A stretch of DNA of 64,000 nt, taken from the NCBI GenBank assembly GCA_017415455.1, contig JAFQGS010000047.1, positions 1 to 64,000 on the forward strand, in the 5' to 3' direction. This document shows, piece by piece, positions 42,264-51,863 of this stretch. The notes under the pieces are model-generated. The model was not told where the DNA came from. It saw only the letters and a list, made by a program, of their open reading frames with translations, and searched no databases. This stretch comes from Prevotella sp. (GTDB taxonomy: Bacteria > Bacteroidota > Bacteroidia > Bacteroidales > Bacteroidaceae). Each line of letters opens with the position of its first letter. Position 1 is the stretch's first letter. The translations under genes were made by a program, and so were the position numbers.

Positions 42264-45029
42264 ATGGATAAACTGTTTCTTATTGACGCATACGCAATTA
42301 TATATCGCTCATACTATGCTTTCATAAAAAACCCGCGCATAAACTCCAAAGGACAGAACACATCTGCTGTCATGGGGTTCTGCAATACGCTTCATGAGGT
42401 GCTCACAAAGGAGAGACCTACGCACCTGGGTGTTGCCTTCGACCCTGCAGGACCAACATTCCGCAACGAGGCTTTCGAGGCTTATAAGGCACAGAGAGAG
42501 GAGACACCGGAGGACATCAAGGCATCGGTGCCTGTCATCAAGGATATACTGAGGGCATACAGGATACCCATTCTGGAGGTGAGCGGATATGAGGCGGACG
42601 ACGTTATAGGAACAATCGCCACACAGGCCGGCAGCAACGGGATGCAGACTTTCATGCTTACACCCGACAAAGACTATGGACAACTGGTGAGAGAGAACGT
42701 CTTCATGTTCAGACCAAGGCATGGAGGAGGATACGAGACACTTGACACCGAGGGGATAAAAGAGAAATACGGCATTTCATCGCCTGCCCAGGTGATTGAC
42801 CTCCTGGGACTGATGGGCGACTCGGCGGATAACATTCCGGGGTGTCCTGGTGTCGGAGAGAAGACCGCCGTGAAACTAATCAATGAGTTTGGAAGCATCG
42901 AACAGCTGCTGGAACGTACCGAAGAACTGAAAGGTGCGTTAAAGAAAAAGGTGGAAGAGAACAAAGACAAGATTGTGTTCTCTAAATTCCTGGCCACCAT
43001 AAAAACCGATGTCCCGATCGACTTGAACATCGACGACCTGAAGGTTGTTGACCCCGACGAGGCGGAACTGACAAAAATCTTCAACGAACTGGAGTTTAAA
43101 GCCTTTGCAGATAAGGTTCTTAATAAATCTAAAATAAAACCAAAAAAGATTGAATCGCAGCCCGATTTATTCTCGTTTTTTCAACCCGAGGGGGAAGAAA
43201 GTTCAAAAAACGCGATTTATTTGGACATAAAATCAACCCCACATGATTACCAACTGGTTGAGAATGAGGATGAAATGCGAAATATTTGTTCTCTTTTTTT
43301 GACAAAACAGATTCTCAGTTTAGACACGGAGACCACTTCTACGAATGCGATTGATGCCGAACTGGTGGGTCTTAGCTTCTCGATTGAGGAAAAGAAGGCG
43401 TTTTATGTGCCTGTGCCTGATAATCGTGAAGAAGCTGAAAGAATTGTTAATATTTTCAAACCTTTATACGAACACCCTCAAATTGTTAAGGTTGGACAGA
43501 ATATAAAGTATGACATTGAGGTGCTTGCGAGGTATGGTGTTGAGGTGAAAGGTGAACTGTTCGACACTATGATAGCCCACTATCTCATCCAGCCGGAGCT
43601 TCATCACGGCATGGATTATATGGCAGAGGTGTATCTTAACTACCGCACCATACACATAGATGAGCTTATCGGACCTAAGGGTAAGCATCAGCGGTCGATG
43701 AGGGAATTGTCTCCCGAGCAGGTTTATGAGTACGCCGCGGAGGATGCTGACATAACATTGAGGCTTAAGAACATATTGGAGCCAAAGCTGAAGGAGGCTG
43801 GCGTGGAGCGACTTTTCCATGAAATAGAGATGCCTTTGGTGCCTGTGCTGGCGGAGATGGAGATGAACGGCGTGAGGATAGACACCCAGTCGCTGGCTGA
43901 GACATCGGAGACCTTCACGCAGAGGATGAGGAGTCTGGAGACGGAAATATATCAGTTGGCTGGCGAGGAGTTCAACATCGCATCGCCAAAGCAAGTAGGC
44001 GACATCCTGTTTGCCAAGATGAAGATAATGGAAAAGCCCAAGAAGACAAAGACAGGACAGTTTGTTACCAACGAGGAGGTGCTTCAATCGTTGCGAGGAA
44101 AGAGCGAGATAGTGGCTAAGATATTGGACCACAGAGGGTTGAAGAAGCTCTTAGGCACCTATGTTGATGCTCTGCCGAAACTGATAAACAGCCGCACCGG
44201 ACATATACATACGTCGTTCAACCAGACGATAACAGCCACCGGGCGACTCTCTTCGTCTGACCCTAACCTGCAGAATATTCCTGTTCGCGGCGAGGATGGC
44301 AAGGAGATACGCAAGGCTTTCATCCCAGAGGAGGGGCAACTGTTCTTCTCTGCCGACTACAGTCAGATTGAGCTGAGGGTGATGGCGCATCTGAGCGGTG
44401 ACAAGAACATGACCGACGCCTTTGCGAAGGGGTATGACATACATGCCGCCACAGCCTCAACGATATACAAAAAGGACATCAGCGAGGTGAGCCGCGACGA
44501 GCGAACAAAGTCCAAGAGGGCTAACTTCGGCATCATCTACGGCATCACCGTCTTCGGACTTGCAGAGCGTCTTGACATAGAAAGGGCTGAGGCAAGGCAG
44601 CTGATAGACGGCTTCTTCCAGACATTCCCGCAGGTTTACGACTACATGGAGCGCTCGAAGGAGACGGTGAGGGAGAAGGGTTATGCCGAGACTGTATTCA
44701 GCAGAAGGCGCTATCTGCCCGATATCAACTCACGCAACGCCACCGTGCGCGGCTTTGCTGAGCGCAATGCGATAAACGCTCCTATACAAGGCAGCGCGGC
44801 AGACATAATAAAGGTGGCGATGATTCGCATCTACAAGCGTTTCAAGGAGGAAGGACTACGCTCCAAGATGATACTGCAGGTGCACGACGAACTTAACTTC
44901 TCTGTTGTGCCTGAGGAGCGTGACAGAGTGCAGGAGATTGTCATCAGCGAGATGCAGAACGCCTATCCCCTATCCGTTCCGCTGCTTGCCGAATGCGGAT
45001 GGGGCACAAACTGGTTAGAGGCGCATTAA
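42264..45029 (+). CDS. polA: DNA polymerase I
   Basis: 921 aa with all three domains. The 5'-3' exonuclease is at about 1-290 (LFLIDAYAIIYRSYYAF, GYEADDVIGT, MGDSADNIPG). The 3'-5' proofreading exonuclease is at about 330-520, with its acidic residues present (LSLDTETTS, NIKYDIEVL, YAAEDADITL), so it should be active. The polymerase is at about 540-921 (DPNLQNIPVR, FSADYSQIELRVMAHLSG, KRANFGIIYGI, QVHDELNF). It acts in Okazaki fragment processing and repair. Confidence 0.96.
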   Translation: MDKLFLIDAYAIIYRSYYAFIKNPRINSKGQNTSAVMGFCNTLHEVLTKERPTHLGVAFDPAGPTFRNEAFEAYKAQREETPEDIKASVPVIKDILRAYRIPILEVSGYEADDVIGTIATQAGSNGMQTFMLTPDKDYGQLVRENVFMFRPRHGGGYETLDTEGIKEKYGISSPAQVIDLLGLMGDSADNIPGCPGVGEKTAVKLINEFGSIEQLLERTEELKGALKKKVEENKDKIVFSKFLATIKTDVPIDLNIDDLKVVDPDEAELTKIFNELEFKAFADKVLNKSKIKPKKIESQPDLFSFFQPEGEESSKNAIYLDIKSTPHDYQLVENEDEMRNICSLFLTKQILSLDTETTSTNAIDAELVGLSFSIEEKKAFYVPVPDNREEAERIVNIFKPLYEHPQIVKVGQNIKYDIEVLARYGVEVKGELFDTMIAHYLIQPELHHGMDYMAEVYLNYRTIHIDELIGPKGKHQRSMRELSPEQVYEYAAEDADITLRLKNILEPKLKEAGVERLFHEIEMPLVPVLAEMEMNGVRIDTQSLAETSETFTQRMRSLETEIYQLAGEEFNIASPKQVGDILFAKMKIMEKPKKTKTGQFVTNEEVLQSLRGKSEIVAKILDHRGLKKLLGTYVDALPKLINSRTGHIHTSFNQTITATGRLSSSDPNLQNIPVRGEDGKEIRKAFIPEEGQLFFSADYSQIELRVMAHLSGDKNMTDAFAKGYDIHAATASTIYKKDISEVSRDERTKSKRANFGIIYGITVFGLAERLDIERAEARQLIDGFFQTFPQVYDYMERSKETVREKGYAETVFSRRRYLPDINSRNATVRGFAERNAINAPIQGSAADIIKVAMIRIYKRFKEEGLRSKMILQVHDELNFSVVPEERDRVQEIVISEMQNAYPLSVPLLAECGWGTNWLEAH

Positions 45030-45060
45030 TACCTGAGTATCAGACATATACAATACAAAG

Positions 45061-45102
45061 GCAGCAAGGCTTGCTATCTCATGCAGAAAGCAGTCTTGCT
45101 GC
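45061..45102 (+). terminator. Probable terminator of polA
   Basis: GCAGCAAG (45061-45068) pairs with CTTGCTGC (45095-45102), with inner complementarity in the loop, followed by a T-rich run. Confidence 0.5.
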
Positions 45103-45156
45103 TTTCTTTGTGCACGGAAATCACAAAACACATCATTTCAAATCAAGAAGCAACTC

Positions 45157-45244
45157 ATGCCCAATCGCACTCCGTTTAATGCTCTTTCATGCCGCATTTC
45201 GTCATCAAACGCGATGCGAAAGATGCCCTTTCAGAAGGCATGAC
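45157..45244. repeat. 22-nt-period intergenic array (ATGCCC/TCATCAAACG type)
   Basis: ATGCCC at 45157, ATGCTC at 45179, the inverted GTCATCAAACG unit from 45201, and ATGCCC at 45223, all on a 22-nt register. The rest of 45030-45418 has the polA terminator and the ychF promoter only. Confidence 0.75.
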
Positions 45245-45379
45245 GTATGCTTTTGAACATCAGACTGTTATGAGCCGCTGGGAGAGAAGACAGCGGGGCA
45301 TGGCAGGCAGAGAGCATTACAGACGGCGCATGATGGAAAGAAAAGAGGGGTTTTATTTTGGATTATGGGCGAATTGAAG

Positions 45380-45387
45380 TAACTTTG
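45380..45387 (+). promoter_or_regulatory. Bacteroidota -7 element for ychF
   Basis: TAACTTTG, perfect TAnnTTTG, 32 nt before the ATG at 45419. Confidence 0.6.
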
Positions 45388-45418
45388 CAGTCATATAATA
45401 AACGTTTATTAATAAGAC

Positions 45419-46519
45419 ATGGCATTAAAATGTGGTATAGTAGGACTGCCCAACGTGGGTAAGTCTACGCTTTTCAATTGCCTTTCGAGCGCGAAAGCTC
45501 AGGCAGCAAACTTCCCTTTCTGTACAATAGAACCAAATGTGGGCGTTATTACGGTGCCAGACGAGCGCCTTACAAAGCTCGCCGAGATAGTGAATCCTGG
45601 CAGAATAGTGCCCGCAACATGTGAGATTGTTGACATCGCGGGCCTTGTAAAAGGTGCGTCAAAGGGCGAGGGATTAGGCAATAAGTTTCTTGGCAACATC
45701 CGTGAGACAGATGCCATCATCCATGTGCTGCGCTGTTTTGATGATGATAATATCACACACGTTGACGGAACGATAGATCCTGTACGCGATAAGGAAATAA
45801 TCGACACCGAATTGCAGCTCAAAGACCTTGAGACTATAGAAGGACAATACGCCAAAACACAAAAGACCGCAGCCGCAGGCAATAAAGACGCCAAGGTGCT
45901 GCTGACCGTTTTGGAGGCTTACAAGGGTGTGCTGGAGCAGGGAAAGAACGCCCGCACCGTTGAGTTTGAGAGCAAAGAGGAGCAGGATGCAGCACGCAAT
46001 CTGTTTCTGCTTACCTCAAAACCAGTGCTTTACGTGTGCAACGTTGACGAGGCTTCGGCAAAAGACGGCAACGAGTTCACCAAGAAGATAGAGGCACTGG
46101 CAGCCGAAGAGGGAGCCGAGACAATGGTTATTGCAGCCAAGACAGAGGAAGACATCGCCGAGCTGGAGTCTTACGAGGACAAGCAACTGTTCCTGGAAGA
46201 GCTCGGACTGGAGGAAAGTGGCGTCAACCGTCTTATCAAAAAGGCATACAGTCTGCTAAACCTTGAGACATTCATCACCGCCGGTGAGATGGAGGTAAAG
46301 GCATGGACATACCGCAAAGGATGGAAAGCCCCACAATGTGCCGGTGTCATCCACACCGACTTCGAGAAGGGATTCATACGCGCCGAGGTAATAAAATATG
46401 ACGATTACATCAAATATGGCTCTGAATCAGCTGTGAAAGAAGCCGGCAAACTGGGTGTTGAGGGCAAGGAATACGTCGTTCAAGACGGTGACATCATGCA
46501 CTTCAGGTTCAACGTGTAG
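45419..46519 (+). CDS. ychF: Ribosome-associated ATPase/GTP-binding protein YchF (Obg family)
   Basis: 366 aa. P-loop GLPNVGKST near residue 8, switch region PNVGVITVPD and the G3 motif DIAGLVKGASKGEGLGN. The YchF-typical NVDE replaces the NKxD of GTPases (preference for ATP). A coiled-coil insert and a C-terminal TGS domain follow (TYRKGWKAPQCAGVIHTDFEKGF). It binds ribosomes and responds to oxidative stress in other bacteria. It is followed at 50 nt by lgt. Confidence 0.95.
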   Translation: MALKCGIVGLPNVGKSTLFNCLSSAKAQAANFPFCTIEPNVGVITVPDERLTKLAEIVNPGRIVPATCEIVDIAGLVKGASKGEGLGNKFLGNIRETDAIIHVLRCFDDDNITHVDGTIDPVRDKEIIDTELQLKDLETIEGQYAKTQKTAAAGNKDAKVLLTVLEAYKGVLEQGKNARTVEFESKEEQDAARNLFLLTSKPVLYVCNVDEASAKDGNEFTKKIEALAAEEGAETMVIAAKTEEDIAELESYEDKQLFLEELGLEESGVNRLIKKAYSLLNLETFITAGEMEVKAWTYRKGWKAPQCAGVIHTDFEKGFIRAEVIKYDDYIKYGSESAVKEAGKLGVEGKEYVVQDGDIMHFRFNV

Positions 46520-46569
46520 TGTTGAACCTGATTAAGGATTAATTGATTAAGGATTAAAGCTTAATTGCT

Positions 46570-47406
46570 ATGGAACATCTTTTATACATCACATGGAATC
46601 CGAGTCTTGAGGCCTTCGGCAGCGTAAGATGGTATTCGCTATGCTGGTTGATAGGCCTTGCGCTGGCATATATCATAGTAAGAAAGCTGTATAAAGACCA
46701 GAAACTGGGCGATGATAAGTTTGAACCGCTCTTCTTCTACTGCTTCATCGGCATCCTGATAGGCGCCCGACTGGGTCATTGTCTGTTCTATGAGCCAGCC
46801 TACTATCTGTCATCCGGCACGCATTTCATAGAGATGCTGCTGCCTATTCATTTCATGCCAGAGGGCGGATGGAAGTTCACCGGCTACGAAGGACTGGCAA
46901 GCCACGGCGGCACTCTTGGTCTGATGATAGCCCTGTGGCTGTATGTGCGCAAGACGAAGCTGTCTATATGGCGCGTATTAGACAACATAGCCATCGCCAC
47001 TCCACTGACAGCGTGCCTCATAAGAATAGGAAACCTGATGAATTCAGAGATAATTGGCAAGGTGACTGATGTGCCATGGGCGTTTGTCTTTGAGCGTGTT
47101 GACATGCTTCCACGCCACCCCGGACAGCTATATGAGGCCATAGCATACATCATATTGTTCTTCATTGGATGGCATCTGTATAAGAGACACGCCGGGAAAG
47201 TGGGCACAGGATTCTTCTTCGGACTATGTCTCACATACATATTCACCGCACGTTTCTTCATAGAATATACCAAAGACATACAGGTTGACTTTGAAAACGG
47301 AATGCTATTCAACATGGGACAGCTGCTGAGCATACCTTTCATAATAATAGGAATAGCATGTATGAAGGGCGGAAAATGGATGGAAAAGCTGGGAATAAGG
47401 AAATAG
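46570..47406 (+). CDS. lgt: Prolipoprotein diacylglyceryl transferase
   Basis: 278 aa, seven hydrophobic segments. Lgt signatures are [15 protein letters not shown] at the start, [12 protein letters not shown], the essential-Arg segment [14 protein letters not shown], and [12 protein letters not shown]. It transfers diacylglycerol to the lipobox cysteine of preprolipoproteins in the inner membrane. Several lipoproteins of this window (an FKBP, the glutaminyl cyclase, a DUF1080 protein) would be its substrates. Confidence 0.95.
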   Translation: MEHLLYITWNPSLEAFGSVRWYSLCWLIGLALAYIIVRKLYKDQKLGDDKFEPLFFYCFIGILIGARLGHCLFYEPAYYLSSGTHFIEMLLPIHFMPEGGWKFTGYEGLASHGGTLGLMIALWLYVRKTKLSIWRVLDNIAIATPLTACLIRIGNLMNSEIIGKVTDVPWAFVFERVDMLPRHPGQLYEAIAYIILFFIGWHLYKRHAGKVGTGFFFGLCLTYIFTARFFIEYTKDIQVDFENGMLFNMGQLLSIPFIIIGIACMKGGKWMEKLGIRK

Positions 47407-47432
47407 TCAGAGCGAGGTTGACATTAAGATAA

Positions 47433-47580
47433 GACAACGAATTACGCCAATTAAACTAAGTGGGATGTCAAAATAAGACAACGAATTACGCCAATTAAAC
47501 TAAGTGGGACGTCAAAATAAGACCACAAATTACGCCAATTACACTATGAAAGATATATGTGTGATTGGCGTAATTTGTGG
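47433..47580. repeat. 44-nt direct repeat (x3) ending in a 22-bp inverted repeat between lgt and mutS
   Basis: GACAACGAATTACGCCAATT starts at 47433 and 47477, and a variant (GACCACAAATTACGCCAATT) at 47521, exactly 44 nt apart. The intervening half-units (ACTAAGTGGGA...) are also 22 nt. The last copy (47523-47544) has its inverse at 47559-47580 with one mismatch, giving a 22-bp stem that probably terminates both convergent genes. Confidence 0.9.
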
Positions 47581-47590
47581 TTTCTCCGTC

Positions 47591-50218
47591 TTATTTTCCC
47601 CCGACTATCTTCTTTATGTCATTCAATTTGTTGAGCGCCTCTACCGGAGTGAGGTTGTTTATGTCAAGACCCAGAATCTCATCTCTTACCTGACAGAGCA
47701 CAGGGTCATCCAACTGGAAGAAGCTTAGCTGCATACCCTCACGCGAGTTGTTCAGCAATTCGGCATTAGGTTTGCCCACAGTGCCCACCCCGCTGTTGTC
47801 AGACTCCAGCTGTTTAAGTATGGCATTGGCCCTTTTCACTATGCTTTTAGGCATTCCTGCAATCTGAGCCACGTTGATACCGAATGAATGTTCGGAGCCG
47901 CCTCGTTCCAAACGGCGCAGGAAGATGACCTTGTTGTCAACCTCCTTGACCGACACATTGTAGTTCTTTATTCGTGAGAAGTTCTTCTCCATTTCATTAA
48001 GCTCATGGTAGTGGGTGGCAAACAGCGTTCTGGCGCATGCCTTCGGATGCTCGTGCAGATGCTCCACTATTGCCCAGGCGATGCTTATTCCGTCGTAGGT
48101 TGATGTTCCACGGCCCAGCTCGTCGAACAATACCAGGCTGCGTTCCGTGACATTATTAAGGATGTTTGATGCCTCCGTCATCTCCACCATGAATGTAGAC
48201 TCGCCCAGAGAGATGTTGTCGCTGGCTCCCACACGGGTGAAAATCTTGTCCACCAGACCTATTCTCGCGCTCTCTGCCGGCACGAAGCTGCCTATCTGAG
48301 CCATCAGAACGATGAGTGCCGTTTGTCGCAGCAGGGCCGATTTTCCCGCCATATTAGGTCCGGTGATTATCATTATCTGTTGCTTTTTGTTGTCAAGCAG
48401 TATGTCGTTGGGCACATACCTCTCTCCCACCGGCAACTGAGTTTCTATCACCGCGTGCCTTCCCTGCCTGATGTCTATGACGATATCGCTGCCGTCTATT
48501 TGCGGACGGATATAGCATTGTTTCTCAGCCGTCTTTGCAAACGACAGCAGACAGTCTATGTGTGCTATCATATTGGCGTTGCGCTGGATGGCTGTGATAT
48601 ACTGTTGCACGGCAAGTATGAGCTCGTTGAAGAGCAATGTCTCCAGTGACAGAATCTTATCCTCTGCGCCGAGAATCTTCTCCTCGTATTCTTTCAGCTC
48701 CTGAGTGATGTAGCGCTCAGCCTGAGCCAGGGTCTGTTTCCTCACCCATTCTGCCGGAACCTTATCCTTATGGATGTTTCTTACCTCAAGATAATAGCCG
48801 AAAACGTTGTTGTATCCTATCTTAAGACTTGTTATACCGGTGGCTTCTGTCTCTCTCTCCTGAATCTTGAGAAGGTAGTCTTTGCCGCTGTATGCTACCC
48901 GGCGCAGGTCGTCAAGCTCGTCGCTCACGCCGCTTCTTATCACGTTTCCCTTGTTGATAAGCAGCGGAGGGTCGTTCTCTATCTCACGTTCTATCCTCTC
49001 ACGCAGCTCCTCGCACAGGTCAATCTGCCCTCCGATGAGTTTCAGTGTGGGGTCGTCGGCTGCAGAGCATGCCATCTTTATGGGTCTCAGTGCCTGCAGA
49101 GCCACCTTCAGCTGCACCATCTCACGCGGTGACACTCGTCCCACAGCAACCTTTGATATGATGCGTTCCAGGTCACCTATCCTGCTCAGCTGCTCGTCGA
49201 TAAGCTCTCTCAGGTTGGGGTTTCTGAAGAAACTCTCAACCACATCCAGCCTCTCGTTTATCTTCTTCTCATCCTTGAGAGGGAAGACAAGCCATCTCTT
49301 CAGCATCCGGGCGCCCATAGGAGACACCGTGTCGTCTATCACATCGAGCAGCGACTTGCCGTCTTCCTGCATCGACTGGATTATCTCAAGCGACCTCACC
49401 GTGAACTTGTCAAGCCTCACATAGCGCTCCTCCTCAATGCGCGAGATAGACGTTATGTGTGCGATGTTTGTGTGCTGGGTAATCTCAAGATACTGCAATA
49501 TGGCGCCTGCCGCCGTCACTCCGCTGCGCAGATGGTCCACACCGAATCCTTTCAGTGTCCTGACATTGAAGTGCTTGAGCAGCTTCTGACGCGACGTCTG
49601 CTCCTGGTAAGCCCATTCCTCAAGCTCAAACGTGAAGTATTTATTGCCGAAATATCGCTCAAAGTCTTTCCTTCTGCCTGTCTGGAACAGCACTTCCTTG
49701 GGCGAGAAATTAGTTAGCAGCTTCTCAACATAGTCGTATGTGCCCTCGCCTGTTATAAACTCGCCTGTTGATATATCAAGGAACGCCACTCCGCATGCCG
49801 CCTTACCAAAGTCGATGGAAGCCAGGAAGTTGTTCTCCTTGTAGTTAAGCACATTGTCTGTCATGGCAACACCCGGCGTGACAAGCTCGGTGATGCCTCG
49901 CTTGACGAGCTTCTTCGTCAGCTTAGGGTCCTCCAGCTGGTCGCAGATAGCCACTCTCCTACCCGCCCTTATGAGCTTAGGCAGATATGTGTCCAGTGCG
50001 TGATGAGGAAACCCCGCCATCTCAGTTGCGGTGTTTCCGGAGGCATTGCTTCGCCGTGTTAGAGTGATACCGAGTATCCTGCTGGCATCCACCGCGTCGT
50101 CGCAGTATGTCTCATAGAAGTCACCACACCTGAAAAGCAGCACTGCATCAGGATGTTTCGCCTTCAAGTCGAAGAACTGCTGCATCATAGGTGTCAGCCC
50201 TTTGTCGTTCTTTGCCAT
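47591..50218 (-). CDS. mutS: DNA mismatch repair protein MutS
   Basis: 875 aa from [14 protein letters not shown]. The mismatch-binding domain I has [16 protein letters not shown] with the Phe/Glu wedge (FYE). Connector, lever and clamp regions follow. The ATPase has [16 protein letters not shown] (Walker A, about 625-640), [36 protein letters not shown] (Walker B/signature, written here in part) and ATHYHEL. The ATG at 50218 is chosen because the promoter at 50245-50252 excludes the longer frame to 50305. Confidence 0.96.
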   Translation of the reverse strand: MAKNDKGLTPMMQQFFDLKAKHPDAVLLFRCGDFYETYCDDAVDASRILGITLTRRSNASGNTATEMAGFPHHALDTYLPKLIRAGRRVAICDQLEDPKLTKKLVKRGITELVTPGVAMTDNVLNYKENNFLASIDFGKAACGVAFLDISTGEFITGEGTYDYVEKLLTNFSPKEVLFQTGRRKDFERYFGNKYFTFELEEWAYQEQTSRQKLLKHFNVRTLKGFGVDHLRSGVTAAGAILQYLEITQHTNIAHITSISRIEEERYVRLDKFTVRSLEIIQSMQEDGKSLLDVIDDTVSPMGARMLKRWLVFPLKDEKKINERLDVVESFFRNPNLRELIDEQLSRIGDLERIISKVAVGRVSPREMVQLKVALQALRPIKMACSAADDPTLKLIGGQIDLCEELRERIEREIENDPPLLINKGNVIRSGVSDELDDLRRVAYSGKDYLLKIQERETEATGITSLKIGYNNVFGYYLEVRNIHKDKVPAEWVRKQTLAQAERYITQELKEYEEKILGAEDKILSLETLLFNELILAVQQYITAIQRNANMIAHIDCLLSFAKTAEKQCYIRPQIDGSDIVIDIRQGRHAVIETQLPVGERYVPNDILLDNKKQQIMIITGPNMAGKSALLRQTALIVLMAQIGSFVPAESARIGLVDKIFTRVGASDNISLGESTFMVEMTEASNILNNVTERSLVLFDELGRGTSTYDGISIAWAIVEHLHEHPKACARTLFATHYHELNEMEKNFSRIKNYNVSVKEVDNKVIFLRRLERGGSEHSFGINVAQIAGMPKSIVKRANAILKQLESDNSGVGTVGKPNAELLNNSREGMQLSFFQLDDPVLCQVRDEILGLDINNLTPVEALNKLNDIKKIVGGK

Positions 50219-50244
50219 TATTAATCCAATGTGATTTATCTTTG

Positions 50245-50252
50245 CAAAATTA
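50245..50252 (-). promoter_or_regulatory. Bacteroidota -7 element for mutS
   Basis: TAATTTTG on the minus strand fits TAnnTTTG and ends about 27 nt before the ATG at 50218. Confidence 0.55.
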
Positions 50253-50529
50253 GTGTTTTTCGCCGAGAATGCCGAAAAAAGGGCAAGAAACTTCTTTGCC
50301 TGCATGCCCGACGACTATGGCGCAGAGCAGCAGGCGCGGCACGTTGCACAAGCAACGAGCGCAAGACACATTGTAAGCAGAACGCCGATATCGCTTGCAA
50401 TATGACAAAAACGGCGACCCCTCGGAAAGTGTCAGATAATTTTCCGGCAGTCGTGAAAACACCCTTTTCGGTGCGTCTTGCCACCGGTGGAAGAGCGAAA
50501 AACGAGCTTTCAAGGTTCAAAAGGGTGGG

Positions 50530-50651
50530 TTTGACGGCTCAATCCGACACGTTTGACGGCTCTATTCATGGTCTTTTGCATTGCATTTCATGGTCATTTG
50601 CAGTGTATTTGATGGTCTTTTGCAGTGCGTTTCATGGTCTTTTGCAACAAA
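50530..50651. repeat. 22-nt-period intergenic array (ATGGTC/TTTGACGG type)
   Basis: TTTGACGGCTC at 50530 and 50552 (22 nt), then (A/T)TT(C/G)ATGGTC at 50564, 50586, 50608 and 50630, each 22 nt apart, followed by TTTGCA and a variable end. The core ATGGTC differs from GATGCC, but length and layout match the other arrays. The remainder of 50253-50939 has one strong hairpin and no gene. Confidence 0.88.
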
Positions 50652-50795
50652 AAGGATGACTTTTCTTGCACACTCCCCTGCCCTTTAGCCGTAAGTTACA
50701 GTATAACAACCACTTGCGATTGCACACTTTTTCGTCGGAATAAAGCGCACAAACGGGCGCAAGAAAATATTTTTTCAGAATATGCCAATAATGAA

Positions 50796-50841
50796 AAAGC
50801 AGAATGTAAGCAATTTATCGTTTTTGCTTACATTCTGCTTT
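50796..50841 (-). terminator. Strong terminator hairpin after the pectin-cluster ThuA gene
   Basis: A perfect 18-bp stem, AAAGCAGAATGTAAGCAA (50796-50813) with its complement at 50824-50841. Read on the minus strand it is followed by a T run, as expected for a terminator about 100 nt past the ThuA gene stop. Confidence 0.75.
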
Positions 50842-50939
50842 GGTGTGCAAAGTGCGCATACCTGTCCTTACATCAGAGGGCATATATGGTGCACAAACAT
50901 ACGCAACGCAGTCTGCATCATGCACTTATGCAACATGTT

Positions 50940-51863
50940 CTATGGTCTTGCCGCACCCTTTATCTCGTCTATGGTGCGCAGGGTGGGCTTGTCTGCCGAC
51001 AGGATAAATCCCCCTGTGCCGAGCGTTACACGTCCGGTGGCAGCCCATTGTGTGCCTCGCTGAAACACTATCTGATAGCCCACGTTGCGCAAAGCCTTGT
51101 CGTTGCCCTTCTTGGTGTGTGCCAACACGCAACGGAATATTCTGCCCTTGCCGTATGTTACGGTAAACAGCACAGGCTCTTCCTTGCCCGTTCCGCCGCT
51201 CTTTGTCTCTGAAAAGGCGGTGGCAATCACGTCGATATGCTCTGCAGGACCGCGCAAATCGCCATACAACTCATCTTCGATATGCAGCCATTGGCGTGGC
51301 AGTCCGCTAACAATGGGGTGGCTCTCGTTGCGCACGTTGATTACAAACGGCACGCGCTTGCCATGCTTGCCGGCACTGCCGGGCGTGATGTGGTCTTTGT
51401 ATAATGCCCCGTCGCGCCAGTAACAATAAGGACCGGCCTGCTCGGTGCGGTCGCCCCACCCTCCGATTGCTGTCATAAGGTTGAACTCTTTCCACTCGGG
51501 AAAGGCGTTGTCTGTCTCATGCACAACCACAAGTCCCCCTCCTTTGCGGATGTATCGGGCAAACTTCTTCTTGAATTTCTTCGACCAGCGCACCTGGTTT
51601 ACGTTCAGAACCACCACATCGTAGCGGTCGAAATCAACGCTTTCTGTTGTCACCGTGTCGGGAAGAACAACCTTATCCACATGGAAAATGCCTGTCTCTT
51701 CGAGTAGTGCAATCTGATATTGCGACAGCACCTGCCAAGAATGATGGCGGTCGGTGTGCCCCGTCAGATAGAGAGCTCTTAACTTCTCTGCCGCCGTCAG
51801 CGACGTAACGATGCCCAGAAGGCAAAACAGCGTCAACGCAAATCTCTTCATGCTCTTCCTCAT
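50940..51863 (-). CDS. Secreted ThuA domain protein
   Basis: 307 aa. The signal peptide (LTLFCLLGIVTSLTAA) is followed by Glu. The ThuA/trehalose-utilisation domain (class I amidotransferase-like fold without a clear catalytic Cys) has LRALYLTGHTDRHHSW, YDVVVLNVNQVRW, GGGLVVVHETDNAF and ESHPIVSGLP. The family is linked to carbohydrate use in Bacteroidota but its reaction is not well defined. Its ATG overlaps the stop of the upstream DUF1080 gene (ATGA), so the two are translationally coupled. Confidence 0.85.
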   Translation of the reverse strand: MRKSMKRFALTLFCLLGIVTSLTAAEKLRALYLTGHTDRHHSWQVLSQYQIALLEETGIFHVDKVVLPDTVTTESVDFDRYDVVVLNVNQVRWSKKFKKKFARYIRKGGGLVVVHETDNAFPEWKEFNLMTAIGGWGDRTEQAGPYCYWRDGALYKDHITPGSAGKHGKRVPFVINVRNESHPIVSGLPRQWLHIEDELYGDLRGPAEHIDVIATAFSETKSGGTGKEEPVLFTVTYGKGRIFRCVLAHTKKGNDKALRNVGYQIVFQRGTQWAATGRVTLGTGGFILSADKPTLRTIDEIKGAARP

